A stretch of 52,049 bases of DNA from Brevibacillus borstelensis (GCF_003710865.1 NZ_RHHO01000041.1:1-52049), one strand, 5' to 3'. Shown: positions 40,165 to 49,754, numbered from the stretch's first letter. Made by a program: numbers and translations. The notes: a model not told the origin generated them from the letters alone.

Positions 40165-40911
40165 TCACGGCCGCAGCATAGACTCGCGGGTAAACCACGA
40201 GGAATAGGCGAGAGCACTGATCAGGGCGGCAGAGATGGCCGCGGACGAGGAAAAGGCGAACATGATCAGGATTTGGTAGCGAACGGCTTCCAATGGGTTG
40301 GCTCCGGCGATGATCATCCCGGTCATCGTACCGGGCAGTTGGACCAGGCCGATGGTTTTCATTGTGTCAAAGGTGGGGATCATGCTTGCTTTTACCGCTC
40401 GTTTCAACACGCCGTGAATGGCCTGCTTTTTGTTTGCGCCCAGGCAGAGCAAGGCTTCGATTTCCCCGCGGGCGGTCTCTGTCTCCCGCTTCATATGGCT
40501 GAGAAACAGGCCGGCGACGATCATTGAATTTCCGATAATCATGCCTGTGATCGGGATCAAATACTGGGGCGTCGGTTTGATCAGACCGAGCACAAGCAGC
40601 AGACTCATCGTCAGCGTTGCGGTCACGGTCAAGGAAGCGGTGACCCGCCACAAAATTCCCGGAAGGCCATCGCCGCGCCGGGATGCGTTCCAGGAGGCTA
40701 CGCCAATCATCATGGCGATTACCAGCGCCTGGTAGATTGGATGGTCGGTGTGAAAGACGAATTGCAAAACGTAGCCGATCGCCAGCAGCTGTACGGCACA
40801 GCGTACCGTCCCGATGGCAATTTCCTTTTCCAGACCGAGCTTTTGCCACATGGAGAGGAGCAGGGCGATGACGACAAAGGTAAAGGAAAACCACAGACTC
40901 ATGGAAGACAT
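40165..40911 (-). CDS. fetB: FetB-type ABC transporter permease (iron export)
   Basis: A 248-residue membrane protein of the UPF0014/FetB family with about seven membrane segments and the conserved MTGMIIAGANPLEAVRYQI and GNSMIVAGLFLSHMKRE. In E. coli FetAB exports iron under oxidative stress. AAGGAGG precedes the ATG. It overlaps the ATPase gene by 13 bp. Its function as an iron exporter here fits the iron-rich neighbourhood but is inference. Confidence 0.85.
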   Translation of the reverse strand: MSSMSLWFSFTFVVIALLLSMWQKLGLEKEIAIGTVRCAVQLLAIGYVLQFVFHTDHPIYQALVIAMMIGVASWNASRRGDGLPGILWRVTASLTVTATLTMSLLLVLGLIKPTPQYLIPITGMIIGNSMIVAGLFLSHMKRETETARGEIEALLCLGANKKQAIHGVLKRAVKASMIPTFDTMKTIGLVQLPGTMTGMIIAGANPLEAVRYQILIMFAFSSSAAISAALISALAYSSWFTRESMLRP

Positions 40912-41657
40912 GGGGCATCCTCCTTTTGAACAAGATGGGCGGATAAAAATTCTTGAGCCTCCTGTGTCTGCGGTCCTTCAAAGAAGCGATCGGCCGGGGA
41001 GTCTTCGAGCAGACGGCCACCCGCCAAAAACCAGATCCGCTGGCCGACCGCTCGCGCTTGCTCCCAGTCGTGCGTGATCCACAGCAGGGTAGTGCCTTCG
41101 CGGCGATGCAGGTCTACGAGAAGTTCTTCTGTAGCCCGCTTGCTGATGGTGTCCAGAGAAGCTGTCACCTCGTCCAGCAAGAGTACCGTTGGATGCAGGA
41201 GAAGAGAACGGACCAGTGCGACACGCTGCCGTTCGCCTCCGGAGAGCTGCGCCGCCTGCTTGCTCCAGTCCATCTCGCCGAGACCTACGGCTTCCATCCA
41301 GGTCCGGGCCAGCTCAGTCTCGAAAGGCCGCTTGTGCAAACGGCTGACCGCTCTCAGATTGTCTTCGACGCTGCCAGGCAGCATGACCGGCTGCTGAGCG
41401 ACGTAGCTTACGGACATTCTCCATTTTTCCGGGCCCCACTCCGTTGGGGTTTTGCCCAAATGCCGAATCGTCCCGTCATCTGCCGTGTCCAAAAGTCCGA
41501 GCAGGCGGAGAAGTGTGCTTTTGCCTTGCCCCGATTTCCCCATGATCAGCGTAATCTCAGGCGAAGCAATGTCGACAGTGATATCAGAAAATAGCCAAGT
41601 ATGCTGCTGTGTCGGGAGCTGTTTGCCCAGATGTTCCAGGCTCAGAACGCTGGCCAT
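40899..41657 (-). CDS. fetA: FetA-type ABC transporter ATPase (iron export)
   Basis: A 252-residue ABC ATPase: Walker A GKSGQGKST (about 40-48), Q-loop YVAQQPVML, signature LSGGERQR, Walker B VLLLDEVTASLD, H-loop WITHDW. It partners FetB. GAGGAGG lies 7 nt before the ATG. First gene of the two-gene operon. Confidence 0.87.
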   Translation of the reverse strand: MASVLSLEHLGKQLPTQQHTWLFSDITVDIASPEITLIMGKSGQGKSTLLRLLGLLDTADDGTIRHLGKTPTEWGPEKWRMSVSYVAQQPVMLPGSVEDNLRAVSRLHKRPFETELARTWMEAVGLGEMDWSKQAAQLSGGERQRVALVRSLLLHPTVLLLDEVTASLDTISKRATEELLVDLHRREGTTLLWITHDWEQARAVGQRIWFLAGGRLLEDSPADRFFEGPQTQEAQEFLSAHLVQKEDAPCLP

Positions 41658-41707
41658 GATGATTCCTCCTCAAAGAGGTCTTCCAATGAATAGTCGGCAA
41701 AAACGAG

Positions 41708-41742
41708 AAAAACACCGAAGACATGCTTGCTTCGGTGTTTTG
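41708..41742 (-). terminator. terminator of the cytochrome c gene
   Basis: aaaacaccgaag (41709-41720) pairs with cttcggtgtttt (41730-41741); the minus strand continues in TTCTC. Lies 25 nt past the stop at 41767. Confidence 0.85.
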
Positions 41743-41766
41743 TCAGGTGGCAGGATGACTTATGTA

Positions 41767-42162
41767 CTATTTATGTTCGGACAGCCACTGTGCAACCGCT
41801 TGAATCTCCGGTTGTTTCTTCAGAAGGCCAGGAGGCATGCCGCCTTTACCTTCTTTAATGATCTTTGCGATTTCGTCGGCACTGTACTTGCTGCCAACCT
41901 GTGTCAGAGCCGGTGCTGCGATACCTTCAAGGTTTTGGCCGTGACAGGAGGAGCAGTTTTGTTTGAACACGGTTGGCGCGTCGATGGTAGCAGTCGGTGC
42001 CTCTCCACCATTTGCCTGTTCTCCGTGTTGTGGTGGGAAAATAGCAGAACCTACAAGTGCGATGAGGAATACAAGAAACAAGATGCCAAACGAAGCAAAA
42101 AAGGCCTTCGCGGAATCAATTACGTCGTTTTGATTCATGTCTTTTTTGTTCGAACCAGCCAT
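41767..42162 (-). CDS. membrane-anchored c-type cytochrome (c551-like)
   Basis: A 131-residue protein: N-terminal uncleaved membrane anchor (about 20-42), a flexible linker, then a class I cytochrome c domain with the haem motif Cys70-Ser-Ser-Cys73-His74 and axial Met109 (GGMPPG). It would carry electrons on the outer face of the membrane, like CccA/CccB of Bacillus. I start at ATG 42162, 9 nt after AGGAGG; the longer in-frame start (42201) overlaps the promoter. Confidence 0.9.
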   Translation of the reverse strand: MAGSNKKDMNQNDVIDSAKAFFASFGILFLVFLIALVGSAIFPPQHGEQANGGEAPTATIDAPTVFKQNCSSCHGQNLEGIAAPALTQVGSKYSADEIAKIIKEGKGGMPPGLLKKQPEIQAVAQWLSEHK

Positions 42163-42184
42163 CTGACAAAGACCTCCTAAGGCG

Positions 42185-42193
42185 AGTATAGCA
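42185..42193 (-). promoter_or_regulatory. extended -10 promoter of the cytochrome gene
   Basis: TGC-TATACT (42193-42185 on minus) is an extended -10 element 22 nt before the ATG. A further TTGCAT-N17-TAAAAT lies upstream. The rest of the 320-bp gap to secG shows only an inverted repeat (42411-42431, AACATTCT/AGAATGTT). Confidence 0.5.
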
Positions 42194-42482
42194 GTACACA
42201 TGCAATTTTACGGCAAAATCGTGACACATGCAAGGAAACGAGAAAACAGACAAAGAAAGTACACAATTATTAATAGAAACAATCAAATCAGGAAAGCATG
42301 TTGATGATCATTCCTGTTTGTGATAAAGTAGTGATGCTGGTCTTTATTTAGTTGTCGCTGCTGCGGCATATAAATGAGAAAAACCGGACACGCTTACCCA
42401 AAAGGCTTAGCAACATTCTCCTATAGAATGTTCATCTATTGCAATTCTTACGCCTTGGAAATATGTCTTGAGGTGAATAAAC

Positions 42483-42725
42483 ATGGCATTGGCAGCAAAA
42501 ATTTTGCTTATAATCGCAAGTATCGGCTTGATTATTGTCGTCCTGCTTCAATCTGGCAAAAGTGCCGGCCTTTCTGGCGCGATTGGCGGCGGCGCGGAAC
42601 AACTGATGGGCAAACAAAAAGCCCGCGGGATTGACGCATTGCTCGGAAAGCTGACTGTTATCTTTGCAGTGGCATTCATGGTGTTTGCCATCCTGCTCGG
42701 GTACTTCTTGAAAAGCGGAGCATAA
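42483..42725 (+). CDS. secG: preprotein translocase subunit SecG
   Basis: An 80-residue SecG with two membrane helices (about 5-25 and 56-77) joined by the typical [29 protein letters not shown] loop. It assists SecYE during protein export. GAGGTG precedes the ATG. A strong terminator follows and then rnr, smpB and ssrA, the usual order in Bacilli. Confidence 0.95.
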   Translation: MALAAKILLIIASIGLIIVVLLQSGKSAGLSGAIGGGAEQLMGKQKARGIDALLGKLTVIFAVAFMVFAILLGYFLKSGA

Positions 42726-42740
42726 AGTACGATTTGTCGA

Positions 42741-42770
42741 AGACAGCAAGGCTACCTTGCTGTCTTTTTC
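42741..42770 (+). terminator. terminator of secG
   Basis: agacagcaagg (42741-42751) pairs with ccttgctgtct (42755-42765), followed by TTTT. Confidence 0.9.
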
Positions 42771-42858
42771 TCTATTTGGTTTGCCGTGAGCGCGAGCGGC
42801 GAATACTACATAGTAAGAGAGCTGGCGAGACACGTATTCGCGGCAGAGGAGGGTAAAT

Positions 42859-45333
42859 ATGAAAGAACAAGATATACTCGCGTTCATGAGGGAGCAGGCG
42901 TACCACCCGATGACGGTGGCAGAGCTGGAGGCCGCTTTCGGGATCACGGATTCCGACGACTTCAAAGAACTGGTCAAAACACTGAACCAGTTGGAGGATA
43001 GCGGGGAGATCATCCGGACGAGGACCAATCGTTACGGCGTGCCTGAAAAAATGAATCTGATCCGGGGGAAACTGCAAAATCATCCCAAAGGTTTTGGGTT
43101 TGTCATAACCGAAACGCCAGATCAGGACGATATTTATGTCCACGCCAACGACATGAATGGCGCCCTGCACGGGGACACCGTCCTGGTGCGAATGGAAAAA
43201 ATAAGCGGGGGCAACCGCGCGGAGGGCAGGATTATCCGCGTGGTGGAGCGGGGCATCACCGAAGTAGTGGGGACGTTTCAGGATGAGAACCATTACGCCT
43301 TTGTCATCCCGGACGAAAAGCGGATCGGGAAGGATATTTTTATTCCGAAAGAGGCGTACAACGGAGCAGTGGACGGCCACAAGGTTGTGGTGAAAATCGT
43401 CCGTTACCCGGAGGGGCGCGTCAATCCCGAGGGTGAAGTAGTCGAGATTCTGGGCCATAAAAACGATCCGGGCGTAGACATTCTGTCCATCATTCGCAAG
43501 TTTGGACTGCCAGAGGCTTTCCCGGCGGATGTCATCGCCGAAGCGGAAGCGGCTCCGGACCAAATTTCCGAAGAGGAGATCAAGGGAAGACGCGATCTGC
43601 GCGACCGCATGATGGTCACCATCGACGGAGCGGATGCCAAGGACCTGGACGACGCTGTTTCCGTAGAGGTTTTGCCCAATGGCAACTACCGGCTCGGCGT
43701 CCATATCGCCGACGTCAGCTACTACGTCCGGGAAAATTCGGCGCTCGATCAGGAAGCGTATCGCCGCGGCACGAGCGTCTACCTCGTAGACCGGGTCATT
43801 CCCATGCTGCCCCATCGCTTGTCCAACGGCATTTGCAGCCTGAATCCAAAGGTCGACCGCTTGACGATCAGCTGCGACATGGAGATGGACGCCGGGGCCA
43901 ACGTCGTCAAATACGACATTTTCCTGAGCGTGATCCGCACCAACGAACGGATGACCTACTCGGATATCCGCAAAATTCTCGAGGACAATGATGAGGAGCT
44001 CATCGCCAAATACGAGGAGCTCGTCCCGATGTTCCGCAAGATGGAAGAGCTCGCCCGCAAGCTCCGGGCGAAGCGAATGGCTCGTGGCGCGATCGACTTC
44101 GATTTCCGCGAGGCCAAAATTTACGTCAACGAAGAGGGCACCCCGACAGACATCGGGTTCCGGGTGCGCTCCATCGCGGAGAGCATCATCGAGGAATTCA
44201 TGCTGGCAGCCAACGAAACGGTAGCCGAGCATTTTCACTGGCTGAAGCAGCCGTTTATTTACCGGGTTCACGAAGATCCGAAAGAAGAGAAGCTGCAGGC
44301 CTTTATGGAGTTCATCACCAACTTTGGCTACTCCGTTCGCGGAAAGGGCAATACGGTCCATCCGCGTGCGCTGCAGCAGCTTTTGGAGGAAGTGAAAGGG
44401 ACGCCGGAAGAGGTCATCATCAGTACGGTTATGCTGCGCTCGATGAAGCAAGCGCGCTACGACGCGGAAAGCTTGGGCCACTACGGCCTTGCGACGGACT
44501 TTTACACGCACTTCACGTCCCCGATCCGCCGCTATCCGGACCTCATCGTCCACCGCAGAATCCGCGAGTCGCTGGAAGGAGATCTGTCCGAGAAGCGGCT
44601 GGCGCATTGGCAGGAGCAAATGCCGCTCATCGCCGAGCATTCGTCGCAGCGCGAGCGTCTGGCTGTGGATGCCGAGCGCGAGACGGACGACCTGAAAAAG
44701 GCGGAATACATGCTGGAACGTGTCGGCGAGGAGTTCGAGGGCGTCATTTCGGGCGTCACTTCGTTCGGGATATTCGTCGAGCTGCCCAATACCATCGAGG
44801 GCTTGGTCCACGTCAGCTTTTTGACCGACGACTACTACCATTACCACGAAAAAGCGTACGCGCTCATCGGTGAGCGGACAGGCAAGCAGTTCCGCATCGG
44901 CGACGTGGTGCAGGTACGGGTCTCCAACGTCAACGTCGACGAGCGCGCCATCGACTTTGAAATCGTCGGGATGAAAAAGTCGGGCGGCTTCCGCGGCCGC
45001 GAGCGCGGACCCAAGGTCATCGACGGCAGAGGCGGACAGCGTGCGGGCAGAAAATCAAAGCAGGAGCGCTCTGCAAAGCAAAAGACGGAAACGAAGCGAG
45101 AGCTGCACCCGGCTGCTTTCCGCAAGAAGCTCAAGGAACGGGGGCAAAAGACATATCGGCAAAACGCAAATCCGCAGGCAGACCTGGAAGGGGCTGGCGA
45201 GGTTGTCCCGCTGGGAGGTGCCGAAGGAGAGCAAGGCGCTCCGCGTGAAAAAGCATTCTGGGAGGACTTTGTCCGTTCCAAGAAAAAGAAGCGTAAAAAT
45301 ATAGCAGGCCAGGCGAAGAGGAAACGGCGGTAA
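42859..45333 (+). CDS. rnr: ribonuclease R
   Basis: An 824-residue 3'-5' exoribonuclease: N-terminal helix-turn-helix (about 1-75), two cold-shock-like OB domains (about 70-230), catalytic RNB domain (about 250-590; acidic [14 protein letters not shown]), S1 domain (about 630-710; [19 protein letters not shown]) and a long Lys/Arg-rich tail (about 715-824). It degrades structured RNA and works with tmRNA in clearing broken mRNAs. AGGAGGG precedes the ATG. Confidence 0.96.
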   Translation: MKEQDILAFMREQAYHPMTVAELEAAFGITDSDDFKELVKTLNQLEDSGEIIRTRTNRYGVPEKMNLIRGKLQNHPKGFGFVITETPDQDDIYVHANDMNGALHGDTVLVRMEKISGGNRAEGRIIRVVERGITEVVGTFQDENHYAFVIPDEKRIGKDIFIPKEAYNGAVDGHKVVVKIVRYPEGRVNPEGEVVEILGHKNDPGVDILSIIRKFGLPEAFPADVIAEAEAAPDQISEEEIKGRRDLRDRMMVTIDGADAKDLDDAVSVEVLPNGNYRLGVHIADVSYYVRENSALDQEAYRRGTSVYLVDRVIPMLPHRLSNGICSLNPKVDRLTISCDMEMDAGANVVKYDIFLSVIRTNERMTYSDIRKILEDNDEELIAKYEELVPMFRKMEELARKLRAKRMARGAIDFDFREAKIYVNEEGTPTDIGFRVRSIAESIIEEFMLAANETVAEHFHWLKQPFIYRVHEDPKEEKLQAFMEFITNFGYSVRGKGNTVHPRALQQLLEEVKGTPEEVIISTVMLRSMKQARYDAESLGHYGLATDFYTHFTSPIRRYPDLIVHRRIRESLEGDLSEKRLAHWQEQMPLIAEHSSQRERLAVDAERETDDLKKAEYMLERVGEEFEGVISGVTSFGIFVELPNTIEGLVHVSFLTDDYYHYHEKAYALIGERTGKQFRIGDVVQVRVSNVNVDERAIDFEIVGMKKSGGFRGRERGPKVIDGRGGQRAGRKSKQERSAKQKTETKRELHPAAFRKKLKERGQKTYRQNANPQADLEGAGEVVPLGGAEGEQGAPREKAFWEDFVRSKKKKRKNIAGQAKRKRR

Positions 45334-45380
45334 AGCACCGCTGTTTCTTTGTTTGCTGGGCTGTAGAAGTAACTCGAAAT

Positions 45381-45530
45381 ACTTGAAAGCAGTTAGCAGC
45401 AGTTTAAAGAAGTTAAAAGCAATTAAAAGCAGTTAAAAGCAGTTAAAAGCACTCAAAGGCTCAAAACTGCTCAATGGCTGAAAATCGCTCAAAACCGCTC
45501 GAATCTCTTAAAGCCACTCAAAGCAGCAGT
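45381..45530 (+). repeat. 10-bp phased tandem repeat (AGTTAAAAGC)
   Basis: From 45381 units of exactly 10 bp follow each other: ACTTGAAAGC, AGTTAGCAGC, AGTTTAAAGA, AGTTAAAAGC, AATTAAAAGC, AGTTAAAAGC twice, then drifting TCAAA/AAAAnCGCTC units in the same phase to about 45530. A-tracts recur once per helical turn. Confidence 0.85.
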
Positions 45531-45545
45531 CAGAAGGAATGGGTA

Positions 45546-45574
45546 TTGCTGTATTAAGTGTTTTTTGCTATACT
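45546..45574 (+). promoter_or_regulatory. promoter of smpB
   Basis: TTGCTG (45546-45551), 17 bp and TATACT (45569-45574), located 46 nt before the smpB start and just after the phased A-tracts. Confidence 0.65.
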
Positions 45575-45620
45575 AACAGATACCATATTTTTTCATCCGG
45601 TACCAAGCGAGGTGATCTCC

Positions 45621-46094
45621 ATGTCAAAACCGAAAACAGGTGTTAAAACGCTGGCTCAAAACCGCAAAGCGCGCCACGACTACCATATCGAGGAAGTCTA
45701 CGAAGCAGGCATCGCCCTGACGGGGACGGAGATCAAATCCGTGAGGGCCGGACGCATACAGCTCAAGGACAGCTTTGCCCGCATCCAAAATGGCGAGCTG
45801 CTGTTGTACAACGTGCACATCAGCCCGTACGACCAGGGCAACCGCTTCAACCACGAGCCGGAGCGGACGCGCAAGCTGCTGCTGCACCGTCTGGAAATCC
45901 TCAAGCTGAACAGCCTCACCCGGGAACGCGGCTATTCGCTCGTGCCGCTCAGCATTTACCTCAAGGGCGGCTGGGCCAAGGTAGAGCTGGCGCTGGTCAA
46001 AGGGAAGAAGAACTACGACAAGCGCGAGGATTTGAAGAAGAAGGATGCTGCGCGTGAAGTGGAGCGTGCGCTGCGGGAGCGGCAGAAGGTGTAG
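45621..46094 (+). CDS. smpB: SsrA-binding protein SmpB
   Basis: A 157-residue SmpB: conserved [29 protein letters not shown] core and the basic C-terminal tail ([26 protein letters not shown]) that enters the empty A-site channel. It delivers tmRNA to stalled ribosomes. I start at ATG 45621 with GAGGTG upstream; the longer frame from 45558 lies in the promoter. ssrA follows 447 bp on. Confidence 0.96.
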   Translation: MSKPKTGVKTLAQNRKARHDYHIEEVYEAGIALTGTEIKSVRAGRIQLKDSFARIQNGELLLYNVHISPYDQGNRFNHEPERTRKLLLHRLEILKLNSLTRERGYSLVPLSIYLKGGWAKVELALVKGKKNYDKREDLKKKDAAREVERALRERQKV

Positions 46095-46095
46095 G

Positions 46096-46540
46096 AAGCT
46101 GGTAAGGCAGGCAGTATTGCGGGGCAGCGGGAGGACCGTCTGGGTTTATACTGCAGCGGGTCGGGCCATAGGAACGCGGCTCTTGCCTGAAAGGCCGATG
46201 CAACACTGGCTGTGTCTCATGTAAGCCAGCCAAGCTGGCGCACACTGCCAAGGCTGCCACCAATATGGCGTTGAGAACGGTATCGATCATATGCTATAGT
46301 AAGAGAGCAATGAGTGATGCCAAATCAAACGTCTGGGTGTGGAACCGTTACCGTTTTCGCCTGGGCTTTTTTTATCTCGGCAAAGCTTGGCAAAGCGAGG
46401 CTCTTGCTGTTAGACAATGAGCTTCTGACGGTAAAACGAATCGTTTCCAAGCTGTAAAGTAATTCGTAACAGAAGGCTCTCATTGCCTTTTTGACAACCA
46501 TCGTCGCTTGCCTAATCGGCGGCGCGATCTTTTCCATCCT
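46096..46540 (+). other. gap between smpB and ssrA with two promoter candidates
   Basis: No firm gene is visible. TTGAGA (46271-46276), 18 bp, TATAGT (46295-46300) is a good promoter candidate, and TTGACA (46491-46496) with a poor -10 lies 45 nt before the tmRNA. A 46-codon frame from ATG 46317 and a short hydrophobic frame running into the tmRNA 5' end are present but lack ribosome binding sites. Confidence 0.5.
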
Positions 46541-46895
46541 GGGGGCGTTCTGGATTCGACGGGGATGGTAGAGCATAAGAAGCGAGCCGGGGGGTTGCGG
46601 ACCTCGTCATCAACGCAAACGCCATTAACTGGCAACAAACAACTTTCTCTCGCTGCTTAATAACCAGTGAGGCGCTACCATTCCATCGCCCATGTGGCAT
46701 GACTAGCGCTCAACTTTAGTGGGATACGCCGGAGGTCTCCGCCTGGGGCCAAAGGAAGAAGATCAATCAGGCTAGGTTACGGGTCAGCGCGTCACTCCGC
46801 GAATCCGTCGCCGAAATGTAAATGAGTGACTGCGCTCGGAGATGCTTATGTATCGCTGTTTTCGGACGGGGGTTCGAATCCCCCCGCCTCCACCA
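46541..46895 (+). ncRNA. ssrA: transfer-messenger RNA (tmRNA)
   Basis: A 355-nt tmRNA. The 5' GGGGGCG (46541-46547) pairs with 3' CGCCTCC (46885-46891) as the alanyl acceptor stem, with A and CCA at the end. The 5' block TTCTGGATTCGACGGGGATGG and 3' GGTTCGAATCC T-arm are conserved. The tag frame is 46631-46657: resume codon GGC, encoding GNKQLSLAA and then TAA TAA. With the non-templated Ala the tag is AGNKQLSLAA. It ends with the LAA recognised by ClpXP-type proteases. Confidence 0.96.
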
Positions 46896-46909
46896 TACAT
46901 ATCAGTGAT

Positions 46910-46933
46910 GTCACCTGTAGAGGTGACTTTTTT
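46910..46933 (+). terminator. terminator of ssrA
   Basis: gtcacct (46910-46916) pairs with aggtgac (46921-46927), followed by TTTTTT. Marks the end of the core region; the accessory island begins after it. Confidence 0.92.
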
Positions 46934-47118
46934 GCGTTTATGGGGAAGGTTCGCTATTTATTGCGGTTAGAAAAGCCCGTTATATCAAGCTTTTAAGGTG
47001 ATCACTCAATGTATAGCGGGAGAAATCTGATGTTATTCGAGTCGGTAGGCGCTTCGTAATGAGAATTTTTAGCAGTTTTAAGTTGAGCAAATGAAGAGGA
47101 ACGACGAAAATATAGAGG

Positions 47119-47156
47119 TTGCACAGGGGGCTCTTAGCGAGACACACCCTGTGCAA
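47119..47156 (-). terminator. hairpin after the large recombinase
   Basis: ttgcacaggg (47118-47128) pairs with ccctgtgcaa (47147-47156) around an 18-nt loop, 17 nt past the stop on the minus strand. It lacks a clear T run. Region 46934-47172 otherwise holds no gene. Confidence 0.55.
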
Positions 47157-47172
47157 AGATGACTTGTGGTCG

Positions 47173-48783
47173 TTATTTCTGGACTGTAAAATCTGCAACC
47201 AATGTCTTTTCGTACAAAGTGATATCGCCTGTCTTGAATTGTAAGATCATATGCATGACCTTCGTCTCTCTCTGAATCACCACTCTCGACAAATATTTGC
47301 TTGCCACTTGGTAAATCATCTGAGGACTGGAATCTTCATTATCAAGTAGGCTGATCAGAGTCTTCATGTCGTATTTAACAGAATCGATGTAGTAGTCAGG
47401 TATGGTGACCGAGTTTAGGGTAGCCGAGAGGGTGGAGTACTCCGTATCTTTTTCAAGAAGCTCCTGCCGCATTTCGTTTAACATGTCGAGGTAATAAGGC
47501 TTAGCTTTACCTGATGCTATATCTTTCTCGATGACTTCGATCCGCTTTTTCAGAAACGTTATTTCCGTTTCTAAATCCGATAACTGCATGTAGACATGCT
47601 TATTTTGTTCTGCGTGATAACGATGGATCTCTTCTTCAAAGTGATTATCCAGTGAGAGGCGGAGTAAAGCATTTCTGAGCTTCATAGATACGATCTCTTC
47701 CACACGTTCTTTTCTCCATCCGACGTAACTGCAAAAGTCCTTACCATGCCGCTGGTAACCTCCGCAAATGTAGTATTTCTGGCCGCCATTCTTTTTGTGC
47801 GTTGACGATGAATTGCCGACCATCTTGTTTCCGCATCTGTCGCAGTACATGATGCCGCGCAACCAGAAAGGGGAGTGGGGGGGGATTTTGAATGGATTGT
47901 GTGCCTGCCCGCCGCCATTGTGGCGTTTCTTCGCTAACTCTTGGCATCTGTCGAACAGTTCTTTGGTGATGATCGACGGATGGGCATTCTCAGTGATAAT
48001 CCATTCGGAGCGATCTTTTCACTTTTTGCCCTTTGTCTGGTAGTCCTGCTTGTTCCATACTCTGCGTCCGATGTAGGATTCATTGAAGATGATTGCGCGG
48101 ATCGTACTTGCAGACCATTTGCCACCTTTCAGCGTAGGTACGCCTTTCTGATTGAGAAGGGTGGCGATTGCTTTGTAACCCAGCCCATCCTGAGCGTACT
48201 GGTTGAAAATCCATTTGATAGTATCTACTTCTTCACGTGGGCCGAGTACCCATACTGTTTTTGTTTTGTTAGCACTGAGCGCAATATGTTCTGTACGATA
48301 GCCATAGGGGGCATTGCCGCCATTGCTATAGCCTTGCTTGGCGTTCTGAGACATGCCTTTTTTCACTTCAGCGGCGAGGTTGACATTGTAAAACTCTGAG
48401 ATGACTTCTAACATCCCTTTAAGCAACATGCCGTGTGGCGTTTCTGGATCGGTTTGTTCCGTCGAGGATATGACCTTTACGCCGTGCTTTTGCAGTAATG
48501 CTTTGTAGATAATGTGATCTTCGCGTTTGCGCGAGAATCGATCAAACTTATGGACGACGATGGCATCGAAATGACGATTCGGACGTTTCGCCATCGCAAT
48601 CATCTTCTGGAACTCAGGGCGCTGATCTGTCTTCGCTGATTTGCCTTTTTCGAGGTATTCGCCGACGACCATCCATCCTTTCTCCTGGCAGAACTTGTGG
48701 ATCGCCTTCAGTTGAGCGGGGATGGACAATTCTTTTTCCGCTTGATGATCGGAGGATACGCGAGCGTAGATGACAACTTTCAT
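47173..48783 (-). pseudogene. large serine recombinase interrupted by one in-frame TGA
   Basis: One continuous minus-strand frame of 536 codons encodes a complete large serine recombinase apart from a TGA at codon 255 (48021-48019). Before it: resolvase catalytic domain with Ser10 (YARVSS) and Arg-rich FDRFSR, and the recombinase domain (PYGYRTEH..., KWSASTIRAIIFNESYIGRRVWNK). After it, without frameshift: KDRSEWIITENAHPSI, a zinc ribbon (CDRCGNKM ... YICGGYQRHGKDFC) and a coiled coil (about 380-450). Without readthrough the first product is 254 residues; the second part has ATG 47862 as its first Met. It is probably inactive as a single protein. AAAGGAG precedes the start. Confidence 0.88.
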
Positions 48784-48828
48784 GTGGATACATCTCCTTT
48801 GTGGTATGGTGTATGACTTGAAAATGAA

Positions 48829-48864
48829 AAAGGCAGGTACGCCCGATGTGAGCGATACCTGCCT
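48829..48864 (-). terminator. terminator between the two recombinase genes
   Basis: aggcaggta (48831-48839) pairs with tacctgcct (48856-48864); on the minus strand the stem continues into TTTTTCATTTTC. The upstream recombinase gene therefore ends as its own unit. Confidence 0.85.
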
Positions 48865-48887
48865 CTTGAAAACGATTTGATGATGGT

Positions 48888-49739
48888 CTATTTATTTTTC
48901 TTGCGCTGTTGCAATTCTGAATGCGCGGCGTCCCATTGTTGTTGGCTGACGATGGGAGGATGGCTGTTGGGTACGACGATCCATTCATCTGCATCCTTAA
49001 ACTGCGTCATGCCTTTCGTGCGTTTGTTCCAGATGCGATGCCCCAGATACACCTGATTGTCGAGGATGGAGAGGACGGTCGATGGACTCCAGCGACGATC
49101 AATTGCATGTTGCAGATTGTATTCATTGAGTATGCGTGCGATCTTTTTGCCGCCCATTCCTTCCGCCGCTAACTTGAAGATGAGTTGCACAGCTTCCACT
49201 TCATGTCGTTCGCCGGGGACTAGCGTTACATGTCCATCGACGACGATGGTGCGATAGCCGTATGGAATGCGTCCTCCGCAGTGAAATCCCCGGGATGCGT
49301 TTTCTTTCATTCCCTTCAATGTCTCGTTCCTCAGATTCAGGTTGTAAAATTCAGATATAACCTCCAGCATCCCTTCCAGCAAAACGCCGTGCGGGGTGTC
49401 TGGTTCTGTTTGTTCTGTTACTAAGTACACAAAAATACCCTGCTTTTTGAGCAGGGCTTTGTAGATGATATGATCTTCACGACTGCGGCTAAAGCGGTCG
49501 AACTTATGAACCAATATGGCTTGGAAGTTCTTCTGTGGTTGCTTTGCTTTGGCGATCATACGCTGGAAAGCGGGGCGATCTGCTGTCTTTGCAGATTTGC
49601 TTTCATCGACGAACTCTTCGACGATGCTCCATCCTTTCTGATCTGCGTATCGTTGGATGGCTTCTCTTTGAGCGGGGATGGATAGCTCACGCTCGGTTTG
49701 CTGTTTGGATGATACGCGCAGATAGGCGACGACATTCAT
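48888..49739 (-). CDS. short serine recombinase (no zinc ribbon)
   Basis: A 283-residue serine recombinase with the resolvase domain (Ser10 in YLRVSS; FDRFSRSREDHI) and recombinase domain (PYGYRTIV, RRWSPSTVLSILDNQVYLGHRIWNK, DEWIVVPNSHPPIV). It stops at QQRKKNK, exactly where its larger relatives enter the zinc ribbon, and a terminator follows. It is clearly related to the product of 48783, over its whole length, but not identical. I start at ATG 49739, 8 nt after AAAGGAG. It may cut and join DNA with a partner or be a clean truncation. Confidence 0.85.
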   Translation of the reverse strand: MNVVAYLRVSSKQQTERELSIPAQREAIQRYADQKGWSIVEEFVDESKSAKTADRPAFQRMIAKAKQPQKNFQAILVHKFDRFSRSREDHIIYKALLKKQGIFVYLVTEQTEPDTPHGVLLEGMLEVISEFYNLNLRNETLKGMKENASRGFHCGGRIPYGYRTIVVDGHVTLVPGERHEVEAVQLIFKLAAEGMGGKKIARILNEYNLQHAIDRRWSPSTVLSILDNQVYLGHRIWNKRTKGMTQFKDADEWIVVPNSHPPIVSQQQWDAAHSELQQRKKNK

Positions 49740-49754
49740 TGTGGATGCTCCTTT

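Noticed and set aside
42772..44847. 691-codon minus-strand frame antisense to rnr
   Set aside because: A shadow of the rnr reading frame; no ribosome binding site or recognisable domains.
46317..46457. 46-codon frame between smpB and ssrA
   Set aside because: It has a fair promoter upstream but no ribosome binding site and no protein-like pattern; described as gap content instead.
48019..48021. Selenocysteine or recoded TGA in the recombinase
   Set aside because: No SECIS-like hairpin is evident just after the TGA and serine recombinases have no known selenocysteine at this place; a nonsense change is simpler.
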